DNA from: Alphaproteobacteria bacterium
Lineage (GTDB): Bacteria; Pseudomonadota; Alphaproteobacteria; SMXQ01
Assembly (NCBI GenBank): GCA_029863585.1
Contig: JAOTVC010000003.1
Coordinates: 1-49,760, forward strand
Length of the DNA stretch: 49,760 bases
Direction of reading: 5' to 3'
Positions within the stretch are counted from its first letter, which is position 1. Every line of letters begins with the position of its first letter. Made by a program: the position numbers and the translations under genes. Positions 26,198-34,891 of this stretch are shown piece after piece. Below the pieces are notes generated by a model. The model ran no database searches. It was not told where the DNA came from and saw nothing but the letters and a program-made list of their open reading frames with translations.

Positions 26198-27268
26198 ATG
26201 TCCATGAACACCTTCGGGCACCTGTTCCGGGTCACCACCTGGGGCGAAAGCCACGGACCGGCCATCGGCTGCGTGGTGGACGGTTGCCCGCCCGGCATCG
26301 AGCTGGATGCCGAAGACCTGCAGGGCTGGCTCGACAAGCGCCGCCCGGGCCAAAGCCGTTTCACGACCCAGCGCAAAGAATCCGACACCGTGCGGATCCT
26401 GTCGGGCACCTTCGAAGGCAAGACCACCGGGACGCCGATCAGCCTGTTCATCGAGAACGAGGACGTGCGGTCCAAGGATTACGACGACATCAAGGACAAA
26501 TTTCGCCCGGGCCATGGGGATTACACCTATTGGCGTAAATACGGCATCCGCGATTACCGCGGCGGCGGCCGGTCGTCGGCCCGGGAGACCGCCATGCGGG
26601 TTGCCGCGGGCGGCGTGGCCCGCAAGGTGCTGGGGGCCGGCGTGGTGATCCGCGCGGCGCTGATCCAGATGGGGCCCAACACGATCAACCCGGACAATTG
26701 GGACTGGGAGGAGGTCGACCGCAACCCCTTCTTCTGCCCGGATGCCCAGGCCGCCAAGGAATGGGAGGGGTATCTCGATTCTGTGCGCAAGGCGGGCTCG
26801 TCCTGCGGCGCCATCATCGAAGTGGTGGCCGAGGGCGTCCCCGTGGGCCTCGGCGCACCGGTCTACGGCAAGCTCGATTCCGATCTTGCCGCCGCCATGA
26901 TGGGCATCAATGCCGTCAAGGGGGTGGAGATCGGCGCCGGCATGGGTGCCGCGGCGCTGTCCGGCGAAGAAAACGCCGATGAAATGCGCATGCGCGGCAA
27001 CGACGTCTCGTTTCTCTCCAACGCGGCGGGCGGGGTGCTGGCGGGCATCGCGACGGGCCAGGATCTCGTCGTCCGCTTCGCCGTCAAGCCCACCAGTTCC
27101 ATCCTGACGCCCCGGCGCACCGTCACTCTTCAAGGCGAGGATACCGAGATTTCGACCAAGGGCCGTCACGACCCCTGCGTCGGCATCCGCGGCGTACCGG
27201 TGGGCGAGGCGATGATGGCCTGCGTGCTGGCCGACCACCTGCTGCGCCACCGCGCCCAGTGCGGATGA
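26198..27268 (+). CDS. aroC: Chorismate synthase
   Basis: AroC converts 5-enolpyruvylshikimate-3-phosphate to chorismate with reduced FMN, the last step of the shikimate pathway. The 356-residue protein shows all three family signatures: [18 protein letters not shown] near residue 17, then [19 protein letters not shown] near residue 125, and [17 protein letters not shown] near residue 290. ATG 26198 is used; ATG 26204 is a close alternative. It is 20 bases after fabI, likely the same operon, and converges on the RNA methyltransferase gene 5 bases away. Confidence 0.96.
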   Translation: MSMNTFGHLFRVTTWGESHGPAIGCVVDGCPPGIELDAEDLQGWLDKRRPGQSRFTTQRKESDTVRILSGTFEGKTTGTPISLFIENEDVRSKDYDDIKDKFRPGHGDYTYWRKYGIRDYRGGGRSSARETAMRVAAGGVARKVLGAGVVIRAALIQMGPNTINPDNWDWEEVDRNPFFCPDAQAAKEWEGYLDSVRKAGSSCGAIIEVVAEGVPVGLGAPVYGKLDSDLAAAMMGINAVKGVEIGAGMGAAALSGEENADEMRMRGNDVSFLSNAAGGVLAGIATGQDLVVRFAVKPTSSILTPRRTVTLQGEDTEISTKGRHDPCVGIRGVPVGEAMMACVLADHLLRHRAQCG

Positions 27269-27273
27269 ACGCG

Positions 27274-28444
27274 CTACCTACAGAACGCCGCCACCAGCTC
27301 GAGATGCCGGGTCCAGACAAACTGGTCGACCAGGGTCACCGGGCCCGGGGCGAATCCCCCATCCGCTAGAATCTTCCCGTCCCGGGCGAAGCTCGCCGGA
27401 TCGCAACTGACCATCACGACCGTGGAAACGCTTGAGCCCGCCAGTGCCTCGGCCTGGGCGCGGGCACCGGCGCGCGGCGGATCAAGGACCACGGCATCGA
27501 AGGCCGCGAGCTCGGGACCCCACAGCGGGCGGCGGGCCAGGTTGCGCGCCTCGGCCGTCACCGCGGCGCCGCGCCCCGAAGCGCGGGCGGCGGCATTGAG
27601 GGCCTCGATCAGCGCTTCATCCCCGTCGTAACCCACAACCCGCCATTGGCGGGCAAGCGGAAAGGTGAAGGTGCCGGCGCCGCAATAGAGATCGGCGACG
27701 CGGCCGCCGCGCGGCACCCCGGACACCGCCTCCAGCACTTGCGCCACCAATGCCGCCTCCCCCGCGGCGGAAGCCTGCAAGAAGGCAAGCGGCGGCAAGG
27801 CGACGGCGGCGTCCCCGAAGCGGGCCGTGACCGGGCTGAACTGCACAATCACCTCGGGCGCGCGTGGCGCCTCTCCGCCGGCCCCGCGACGCCGGGCCCG
27901 CGGGTTCCGCCCCCGTCCTGCGGGAGCCGGGCGCTCGGCCTGGTAGGACAGGCGGGCGATGCCGGCGTCTCGCGCGAAGGCGGTCAGCGCCTCGCGGATC
28001 GGGAGGTCGAGGGCAGCGGGGGCACGGATCAAGAGATCGAGCGCGCCCCCCACCACCTGCGCCTCGGCCTCGGCCGCCTGGCCCGGCGCCAGGGTCTCTT
28101 CGAAGAAGGCCCGCAGTTCCCCGGTGAGGGCGAACAGCGCGGGCTCCAGCACGCGGCAAACCGTCATGTCGACGACGTCGTGGCTGCCCCGCGCCCGGAA
28201 CCCAAGCACCAGGCCCCGGTCGGTGCGGCTTGCAAAGAACCGGGCCCGGCGGCGGGAGGCGGGCGGCACCCCGACCAGATCGGCGATCTCGGCCCCGAGG
28301 CCGGCGCGCCGCAATGCCGCTTCCGCGAATCCCCGTTTCCAGGCGCGGTAGTCGGCGGGCGCCTTGTCCTGGGCGGCACAGCCGCCGCAGCTGCCGAAAT
28401 GGGGACAGAGGGTTTCGGCCGCCGGGGCCGGGGCCCGGCCGTGC

Positions 28445-28464
<20 letters not shown>
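27274..28464 (-). CDS. Class I RNA methyltransferase, TrmA/RlmD (m5U) family
   Basis: A 396-residue SAM-dependent methyltransferase of the family that makes 5-methyluridine in rRNA or tRNA. The N-terminal Fe-S cysteines are visible (CPHFGSCGGCAAQDK near residue 20), with the fourth at C103 (MTVCRVLE). SAM motif I is VADLYCGAGTFTFPLA. VVLDPPRAGARAQA is followed by the catalytic VSCDPASFARD; the C-terminus is LVDQFVWTRHLELVAAFC. An Arg/Ala-rich insert near residue 185 (GRGRNPRARRRGAGGE) is unusual. Its start overlaps the end of tlyA by 20 bases, so they are co-translated. Confidence 0.9.
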
Positions 28465-29208
<744 letters not shown>

Positions 29209-29212
<4 letters not shown>

Positions 29213-30123
29213 GCGGTCCGCGCCACCGCGTAGTCGGCGACCTCGATCAGGAGCCGCGCGGCGGGACCGAATGGCTCGATATGCGCCGCCGCCTGCCGCG
29301 CGAGCAGTTGCGCCTGGTCCCGAGCGCCCGCCGCACCCAAGATGCCGACGAAGGTCGCCTTGCCCCGGGCGGCATCCTTGCCGACGGCCTTGCCGACCTG
29401 CTCCGCCTCTCCCACGGCATCGAGAAGATCGTCGGCGATCTGGAAAGCAAGGCCCAGGTCATGGGCATAGGCGCCGAGGGCGCGCAGCTCCTTGGCGTCG
29501 GCCCGGCCCAGGATTCCCCCGGCGACGCAGCAGAATTCGATCAGGGCGCCGGTTTTGAGCCGCTCCAGCCGGGCGACTTCCCCGATATTGAGATCAAGGC
29601 CTTCCGCCGCCAAATCGATCATCTGACCGCCCACCATGCCCCGCGGCCCCGCGGCATGGGCGAGGCGGACCACCAGCTCCGCCCGCACCGCGGCATCGGG
29701 ATGGGTGCGGATGTCGGCGAGCACCTCGAAAGCAAGCGGCACCATGGCGTCGCCGGCCAACACCGCCGTGGATTCGCCGTATTTGACATGGCAGGACGGT
29801 TTTCCCCGGCGCATCGGATCGTCGTCCATGCACGGCAGGTCGTCGTGGATCAGGGAATAGCTGTGTACCAGTTCCACCGCAGCGCCGACCCGGATGGAGA
29901 CGGCGTCGGGCACCTCGAACAGGCGCGCGGTGGCCACCACCAGGAACGGACGCAACCGTTTGCCGCCCTCCAGGGTCGCATAACGCATCGCTTCAAAGAG
30001 GGTGGCTTCGGGCCCTTCGCCTTCCGGTTCAGGGAGCATTTGCGACAGGGCGCGATCCACCTCACCGGCCACCTGGGCCAGGGCGTCACTCAGTTCCTGG
30101 GGCGCACTCTCTTGCTGGGTCAC
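29209..30123 (-). CDS. ispA: Short-chain polyprenyl (farnesyl/geranyl) diphosphate synthase
   Basis: Condenses isopentenyl diphosphate with allylic diphosphates to make farnesyl (or geranyl) diphosphate for quinones, undecaprenol and carotenoids. The 304-residue protein has GGKRLRPFLVV, the first Asp-rich motif SLIHDDLPCMDDDPMRRG, KTGALIEFCC and the second motif AFQIADDLLDAVGE. The gene follows xseB (21-base gap) and overlaps tlyA. Confidence 0.94.
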
Positions 30124-30144
30124 GGTGACGCTCGGCCCGCCCGG

Positions 30145-30405
30145 CTAGCCGATATCCGCGGGCTCCGTTCCCTCGGCCCCTTCCGGCCCGAGGGAGATTT
30201 TCTCCACCTTCGACTTAGCCTCGGTCAGCTTCCTCTCGCAATGGGCCTTGAGCTTGGCGCCGCGTTCATAGGCGCCGATCGCCTGGTCGAGCTTGATCGT
30301 GCCGTCTTCGAGCTGCCGCACGATTCCCTCGAGCTCCTCGAGCGCATCCTCGAAGCTCAGCTTGGCGATGTCTTCATCACTCTTGGCTTGTGCCGCTTTC
30401 GCCAT
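30145..30405 (-). CDS. xseB: Exodeoxyribonuclease VII small subunit
   Basis: XseB, 86 residues, combines with XseA to form the ExoVII single-strand nuclease. The core SFEDALEELEGIVRQLEDGT and LDQAIGAYERGAKLKAHCE is diagnostic. It is the first gene of the xseB-ispA-tlyA run. A TetR gene, not the histone-deacetylase-type gene usually found here, lies upstream. Confidence 0.94.
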   Translation of the reverse strand: MAKAAQAKSDEDIAKLSFEDALEELEGIVRQLEDGTIKLDQAIGAYERGAKLKAHCERKLTEAKSKVEKISLGPEGAEGTEPADIG

Positions 30406-30526
30406 GGCGTGTGTGCCGCCCTCCTGTTGCCGCCGGGGCCGCGCCCGATCCTGCCGGCGCCCGATCAGGCCAGTCTAGGTGCCGAGCCTCCCTTCGGCAA
30501 GCCGCCCGGAAACCGCGCACCGGGAG

Positions 30527-31129
30527 TCACGGCCGCAGCGCCCCAGTCAAGAGAACCCGGCGGGCCATCATCTGCATCGCTTCGATATAACGCTTTTGGG
30601 ACCAACCGCATTCCTGCGTGAGCTGTTCCCAATTTCGCACCGACAATTGAGTCCACAAGATATCCGTCGCCTGTTGCGGAGAAAATTCGGGCGTCAGCAT
30701 CCCATCCGCATTCAACGCCTGAACCGCTGCCTCGCAGCCCTGGCGCACGGCCCCCATCCGGTCGGCCCACGCCGCGGCCGCGGCCGCATCCGTATCCTTC
30801 ATGGCAAGAAGCGCCTTCGCGATGCCGTGGATTTCAGGAATGTAATTGCCCCAGGCCTCGATAAACGCCTCGAGACGCGCCGCGCCCGTCGCCGCACGTC
30901 GGCTGGCAGCAAGGCGCGCATCGACGTCCAGCACCTCATCGATATACCGCGTCACGGCGATCAAGAGCTCCGCGCGTTTCGGAAAATGCAGATAGACGGC
31001 CTGCCGGCTGATCCCGGCGTCCTTGGCGATGTCGGCCATGCGGACGCCCTGACCGCTATCCCCTTCCAGCAGCTTCCATGCCGAACGGAGAATGCGTGTG
31101 CGGGTCTGAATATTTGCACTTGACATCAT
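30527..31129 (-). CDS. TetR/AcrR-family repressor
   Basis: A 200-residue TetR regulator. The N-terminal DNA-binding domain shows RTRILRSAWKLLEGDSGQGV and MADIAKDAGISRQAVYLHFP, ending RAELLIAVTRYIDEV. The C-terminal ligand domain is diverged, as usual. The start is ATG 31129 or 31126, and an operator-like palindrome (31120-31134) overlaps these codons. It is divergent from the quinone reductase gene, which it most likely represses. Inducer unknown, plausibly a quinone or aromatic compound. Confidence 0.92.
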   Translation of the reverse strand: MMSSANIQTRTRILRSAWKLLEGDSGQGVRMADIAKDAGISRQAVYLHFPKRAELLIAVTRYIDEVLDVDARLAASRRAATGAARLEAFIEAWGNYIPEIHGIAKALLAMKDTDAAAAAAWADRMGAVRQGCEAAVQALNADGMLTPEFSPQQATDILWTQLSVRNWEQLTQECGWSQKRYIEAMQMMARRVLLTGALRP

Positions 31130-31134
31130 GTAAA
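31120..31134. promoter_or_regulatory. Operator-like palindrome over the tetR start codon
   Basis: TTGACA-TCA-TGTAAA, arms matching at 5 of 6 positions. It is a near copy of the perfect site at 31161-31175 and covers the tetR start codons, so repressor bound here would block its own expression. Confidence 0.6.
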
Positions 31135-31160
31135 GTCCCACATAATTTACGCCCCGTCAA

Positions 31161-31175
31161 TTGACACCATGTCAA
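31161..31175. promoter_or_regulatory. Perfect palindromic operator in the tetR / quinone reductase intergenic region
   Basis: TTGACA-CCA-TGTCAA with perfect 6-bp arms, centred 24 bases upstream of the reductase ATG. TTGACA could also be a -35 hexamer. With the site at 31120 it forms a two-site arrangement typical of divergent TetR control. Confidence 0.7.
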
Positions 31176-31191
31176 GTGAATGGAGGCAGAG

Positions 31192-31776
31192 ATGACAAAG
31201 CGCGTTTTCATTTGGGTCGCCCATCCAAGATCCGGGTCCCTCTGCGAAGGGATCGCCGATGCCTACCAGGCCGGCGCCGGTCGCGCCGGTGCGGACATCC
31301 GCCGGCTGAATCTGAGTGAAATGGCTTTCGCCCCGGAATTCGACGGCTATGGAGACGATATGCCGCCGCTCGAACCCGATCTCAGGGCCTGGCAGGACGG
31401 CATCGCCTGGGCCGACCATCTGCTCTTCGTCCATCCCTATTGGTGGGGGGCCATGCCCACCAGGGCCAAGGCCGTTCTCGACCGTGCCCTCATCCCGGGA
31501 TTCGGGTTCACGTACCACCGCAAGGGGGTGGCTTGGGACAAGCTGCTGAGTGGCAGGACGGCCGATGCGATCATCACGTCGGACACGCCGCCGCTGCTCG
31601 ATACCCTGCTCTACAGGAAGCCCGCCCGCCGGGTGATCAGGAACCAGGTCCTGGGATTCTGCGGCATCAAGGCCAAGCGTGTGGTCCAGTTTGGGCCGGT
31701 GAAGACGGCCCCCGCGAAACGGATCGCGAATTGGCTGGACCGGGCGGAGCGCATGGGCCTCACGGCGGCGGCCTAG
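31192..31776 (+). CDS. NAD(P)H-dependent flavin oxidoreductase (quinone reductase type)
   Basis: A 194-residue Flavodoxin_2-family NAD(P)H quinone oxidoreductase (KefF/MdaB/NQO1 type) using FMN or FAD to reduce quinones by two electrons. Features are RVFIWVAHPRSGSLCEGIAD, FDGYGDDMPPLEPDLRAW and the conserved HPYWWGAMPTRAKAVLDRAL near residue 80, then the GFTYHRKG segment. ATG 31192 has GGAGG 5 bases upstream; ATG 31180 lies before that site. It is divergent from the TetR gene and is followed by the DUF1772 gene, a typical redox-stress module. Confidence 0.9.
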   Translation: MTKRVFIWVAHPRSGSLCEGIADAYQAGAGRAGADIRRLNLSEMAFAPEFDGYGDDMPPLEPDLRAWQDGIAWADHLLFVHPYWWGAMPTRAKAVLDRALIPGFGFTYHRKGVAWDKLLSGRTADAIITSDTPPLLDTLLYRKPARRVIRNQVLGFCGIKAKRVVQFGPVKTAPAKRIANWLDRAERMGLTAAA

Positions 31777-31832
31777 GCAGGCCGTCCCCGGATCGAAACG
31801 AGAGTTTCGCAATAAAGATAATGGAGAAATCG

Positions 31833-32327
31833 ATGACGCACCAACTGATGGGATTTCTCGCCTCATCGGCAGTCGTGGCAAGCGGACTGGTGGCCGGCGT
31901 GTTCCTGGCATTTTCCGATTTGGTAATGAACTCCCTCGCGAAAGCCACCCGGCCAGGGGGGATCGAGGCCATGCAGGTGATCAACCGGCAAGTCTACCGC
32001 TCCGTCTTCCTTGTCCTGCTGATGGGCATGGCACCCTTCTCGGCCCTGCTGACCGCCCTTGCCTACGTCCACGCGCCTGGCCCCGCCGTTGCCTGGCTCG
32101 CTATCGGCAGCGGCCTTTACGGCCTTGGCGTTGTCGTCATCACCGTCCTTTGCAACGTGCCGATGAACTTGCGACTCGATTCGATGGACCCGAACGCGGT
32201 GGCGAGCGAAGGATATTGGAGGAAGTACGTGTCAAGGTGGACCCGGTGGAATCATGTTCGGGTCTGTGCGGCGGCCGGCGCCACCGTCTGCTTCCTCGCC
32301 GGTTGCCTGGCGCTCGTCCAGGGCTGA
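31833..32327 (+). CDS. DUF1772 (anthrone-oxygenase-like) membrane protein
   Basis: A 164-residue membrane protein with four predicted helices: about residues 4-22, 52-74, 82-104 and 144-162. The segments GVFLAFSDLVMNSLAKATRPGGIEAMQ and VTVLCNVPMN, then a charged YWRKYVSRWTRWNHVR, are typical of DUF1772, which includes anthrone oxygenase-like proteins. ATG 31833 has GGAG upstream. It follows the quinone reductase gene by 56 bases. The TetR/reductase/DUF1772 set suggests a quinone or aromatic stress unit. Confidence 0.85.
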   Translation: MTHQLMGFLASSAVVASGLVAGVFLAFSDLVMNSLAKATRPGGIEAMQVINRQVYRSVFLVLLMGMAPFSALLTALAYVHAPGPAVAWLAIGSGLYGLGVVVITVLCNVPMNLRLDSMDPNAVASEGYWRKYVSRWTRWNHVRVCAAAGATVCFLAGCLALVQG

Positions 32328-32360
32328 CCTCAGGATTTCCTTGGCACACGCGCTACGTCA

Positions 32361-32412
32361 AAGGCGCGGCCAAGGCCGCGACAGGCCTCAAGGCGCGGCC
32401 AAGGCCGCGACA
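32361..32412. repeat. 29-bp tandem duplication at the 3' end of the histone-deacetylase-type gene
   Basis: A 23-bp identical segment (AAGGCGCGGCCAAGGCCGCG plus ACA) occurs at 32361-32383 and 32390-32412, a 29-bp period. The right copy covers the last codons and stop of the leftward gene at 32388; the left copy is just beyond it. Confidence 0.75.
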
Positions 32413-33329
32413 TGGGCCACCGCCGAAGCGGCGAGCGCCCGGAGATCGTAGCCGCCCTCCAGGGTCGACACGATTCGTCCGCCGCAATGGGTTTCGGCAA
32501 GGCCCCGGATCTCTTGGGTGATCCAGGTATAATCCGCCTCGGTCAGGTAGAGCTGCGCCAAGGGATCGGCGGCGTGGGCATCGAAGCCGGCGGAGACCAG
32601 GATCAGCTCCGGCCCGAACCGGTCCAGCGCCGGCAACAGCCGATCCTTCCAGGCGGCGCGGAACTCCGCGCTTGCTGCCCCCGCAGCCAGGGGGGCGTTG
32701 AGGATGTGCGCGTTGTCGTCGGCGCCCGAACCGGTTCCGGGGTAGAAGGGAAACTGGTGCGAGGACGCAAAGAACAGGTCCGGGTCGGCGCGAAAGGCGG
32801 CCTCGGTGCCGTTGCCGTGGTGAACGTCGAAATCGACCACGGCGACGCGCGTCAGCCCATGCGCCCGGCGCGCATGCAACGCGCCGATGGCGACATTGTT
32901 GAATAGACAGAACCCCATGGCGCGGCCGGGCTCCGCGTGGTGGCCGGGCGGGCGTACGGCACAGAAGGCACGCGCGGCGGTGCCGCCGATCACCGCGTCC
33001 ACCGCCGCCATCAGGGCGCCGACGGCCCGCAGCGCCGCCTCGCCGGACTTCGGGTTCATCCCGGTATCCGGATCGAGATAGGCATAGCCCCCTTGCGGCA
33101 CGGCATCGAAGACGCGCTCGACGAGCCTGGCATCGTGAACCAAGGTAAGGTCGTCGGCCCGCGCCGCGGCGGCCTCCGCCCAGGCGATCTCCGCCGCCCC
33201 CGGCCCGCCGGCCTCGACCCAGCGCTTCAGGCCATCGACCACGGCCTTGAGCCGCGCCGGCGATTCCGGGTGCCCGGTCCCCGGATCATGTTCTCCGCAA
33301 AGCGGATGGGTAAAAATCGTCACGGTCAC
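32388..33329 (-). CDS. Histone-deacetylase-family (acetylpolyamine amidohydrolase-like) protein
   Basis: A 313-residue zinc hydrolase of the HDAC / acetylpolyamine amidohydrolase / acetoin-utilisation fold. The catalytic region shows VRPPGHHAEPGRAMGFCLF near residue 125, DFDVHHGNGTEAAF with zinc ligands, and SAGFDAHAADPLAQL with the third ligand. Bacterial members deacetylate small acetylated amines or proteins. In many alphaproteobacteria it lies next to xseB; here a TetR/reductase/DUF1772 module separates them, and a 29-bp duplication sits at its 3' end. Confidence 0.93.
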   Translation of the reverse strand: MTVTIFTHPLCGEHDPGTGHPESPARLKAVVDGLKRWVEAGGPGAAEIAWAEAAAARADDLTLVHDARLVERVFDAVPQGGYAYLDPDTGMNPKSGEAALRAVGALMAAVDAVIGGTAARAFCAVRPPGHHAEPGRAMGFCLFNNVAIGALHARRAHGLTRVAVVDFDVHHGNGTEAAFRADPDLFFASSHQFPFYPGTGSGADDNAHILNAPLAAGAASAEFRAAWKDRLLPALDRFGPELILVSAGFDAHAADPLAQLYLTEADYTWITQEIRGLAETHCGGRIVSTLEGGYDLRALAASAVAHVAALAAP

Positions 33330-33658
33330 GGCATGGCCACCTCAAACCCTAGAAATTCAAAGCTTCCGGCCACATTTGGCCCCATATTCAGCGGCCAGCG
33401 CAACCGGGCAGCCGGTTTCGGCGGGGGAAGGAGGAAAAATATTGTTTCCCATAGAGTTAACATGCCAGCGACGGCGTCGTGCATTGCAATTGACTTAACT
33501 TAAAATGTACCGCAAATAGATTTCAGAGGCAGCGTCCATCCGACGGGGATTCGGGTCACCGTCCGTGATAAGGAATAACCCGGTCTCCGCGCGGACGCGT
33601 GGTCAACCGGGAAGCGGCGCCCAGGAAGTGCTGCCCGGGAGGCAACGAGGAACGGATT
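33330..33658. other. Intergenic region upstream of the RND operon
   Basis: No gene is visible. A patch around 33480-33515 is much more AT-rich than its surroundings, with TTGACT at 33490 and TAAAAT at 33501, so promoters for the divergent HDAC-like and RND genes probably lie here. The spacing does not allow a confident -35/-10 pair. Confidence 0.4.
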
Positions 33659-34891
33659 TTGAAGAAACGGATATTATTGTTCGCGGTTTTGGCCGCGGCG
33701 GCGCTGGCGGTTGGGGTGACGTATGGCCCCGGCCTGGTTGCGCCCCAAGGAGCCCAGGCCCAAGACGCCGGCAGCGCGGCCACCAGCGGTGACGCCGACA
33801 CGCCGGCTGCCAAGAGTGGCGGCGCAAAGAAGAAGAAAAAGAAGAAGCGCCGCCGCAGGCGGCAGACCTTGGTCCAGGTGGACAAGGTACGGGTCGAGCC
33901 ATTGCGCCAGACCATGCCGGTGATCGGCCGCATCGTGTCGGTGCGTTCCGGCGTAGTGGCCACGCGCATCGATGCCCCGGTGGCCGACGTCAGAGTGGAC
34001 GTGGGCGATCGAGTGAAGAAAGGCGATATCCTCGCCAACCTGGTCAACGACCGGTTCAAATGGGACCGAGCGGAAAAGGCAGCGGAAGTCAATCAGGCCA
34101 ACGCCAAGATTTCCACCGCCAAGGCCCGGCTCGCCCTGGCCCGGCAGGAGCTGAAACGCATCTCCGACCTCCGGACATCGGCGGCGTACTCGAAGGCCAG
34201 ATTCCAGGACAAGGAGCTTGAGGTCACGCGCTATGTCGCGGAATTGGGCGAGGCCCGGGCTGCCCTGGTCCGCGCCCAGGCCAGCCTGAAGATGGCGGAA
34301 ACCGATTTGCGCTACACCGCGATCCGCGCCCCCTATGACGGCGCGATCACCCAGCGCCACACCGAGGCCGGCGCCTTCGTCAAGGAAGGCCAGCCGATCG
34401 TTACCATGGTGTCGCACAAGGATATCGAAATCGAGGCCGATGTTCCGTCGCGGCGGATTGGCGGATTGGCGCCCGGCTCCAAGGTCACTTTCGAATTGAC
34501 GCGCGGGACAAAGATCCCCGCGCATGTCCGCGCCGTGGTGCCGGAAGAAAACCTTCGCACCCGCACCCGGCTGGTCCGCTTCAAGCCGGATTTCAAGACA
34601 CAGCCGGAGGCGCTTGCGGCCAACCAGTCGGCGACGGTCTACCTGCCCATCGGCAAGGCCCGCAACGTGTTGTCCGTCCACAAGGACGCGCTGGTCAGTT
34701 CCCGAGGCCAGCCTACGGTGTTCGTGATCGAGGACGAGCGCGCCCAGGCACGCCAGATCAAGATCGGCGAGGGCGTCGGCGGACGCTTCGAAGTGCTGTC
34801 CGGCATCAAGGAGGGAGACCTGGTCGTGATTCGCGGCAATGAAACCCTCAAGGATGGGCGCCGGGTGCGCATCGATGGAGTCACCAATTGA
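33659..34891 (+). CDS. RND efflux periplasmic adaptor (HlyD/MFP family)
   Basis: Membrane-fusion protein linking an inner-membrane RND pump to an outer-membrane channel, 410 residues from TTG 33659, which follows GAGGAACG; GTG 33599 is a less likely start. A signal anchor (KKRILLFAVLAAAALAVGV) precedes an unusual K7R5 run near residues 60-71. The barrel-sandwich halves are visible (IDAPVADVRVDVGDRVKKGD and RAPYDGAITQRHTEAGAFV), with a long helical hairpin between them, then VLSGIKEGDLVVIRGNETL. The stop overlaps the pump start (TTGA). Confidence 0.9.
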   Translation: MKKRILLFAVLAAAALAVGVTYGPGLVAPQGAQAQDAGSAATSGDADTPAAKSGGAKKKKKKKRRRRRQTLVQVDKVRVEPLRQTMPVIGRIVSVRSGVVATRIDAPVADVRVDVGDRVKKGDILANLVNDRFKWDRAEKAAEVNQANAKISTAKARLALARQELKRISDLRTSAAYSKARFQDKELEVTRYVAELGEARAALVRAQASLKMAETDLRYTAIRAPYDGAITQRHTEAGAFVKEGQPIVTMVSHKDIEIEADVPSRRIGGLAPGSKVTFELTRGTKIPAHVRAVVPEENLRTRTRLVRFKPDFKTQPEALAANQSATVYLPIGKARNVLSVHKDALVSSRGQPTVFVIEDERAQARQIKIGEGVGGRFEVLSGIKEGDLVVIRGNETLKDGRRVRIDGVTN

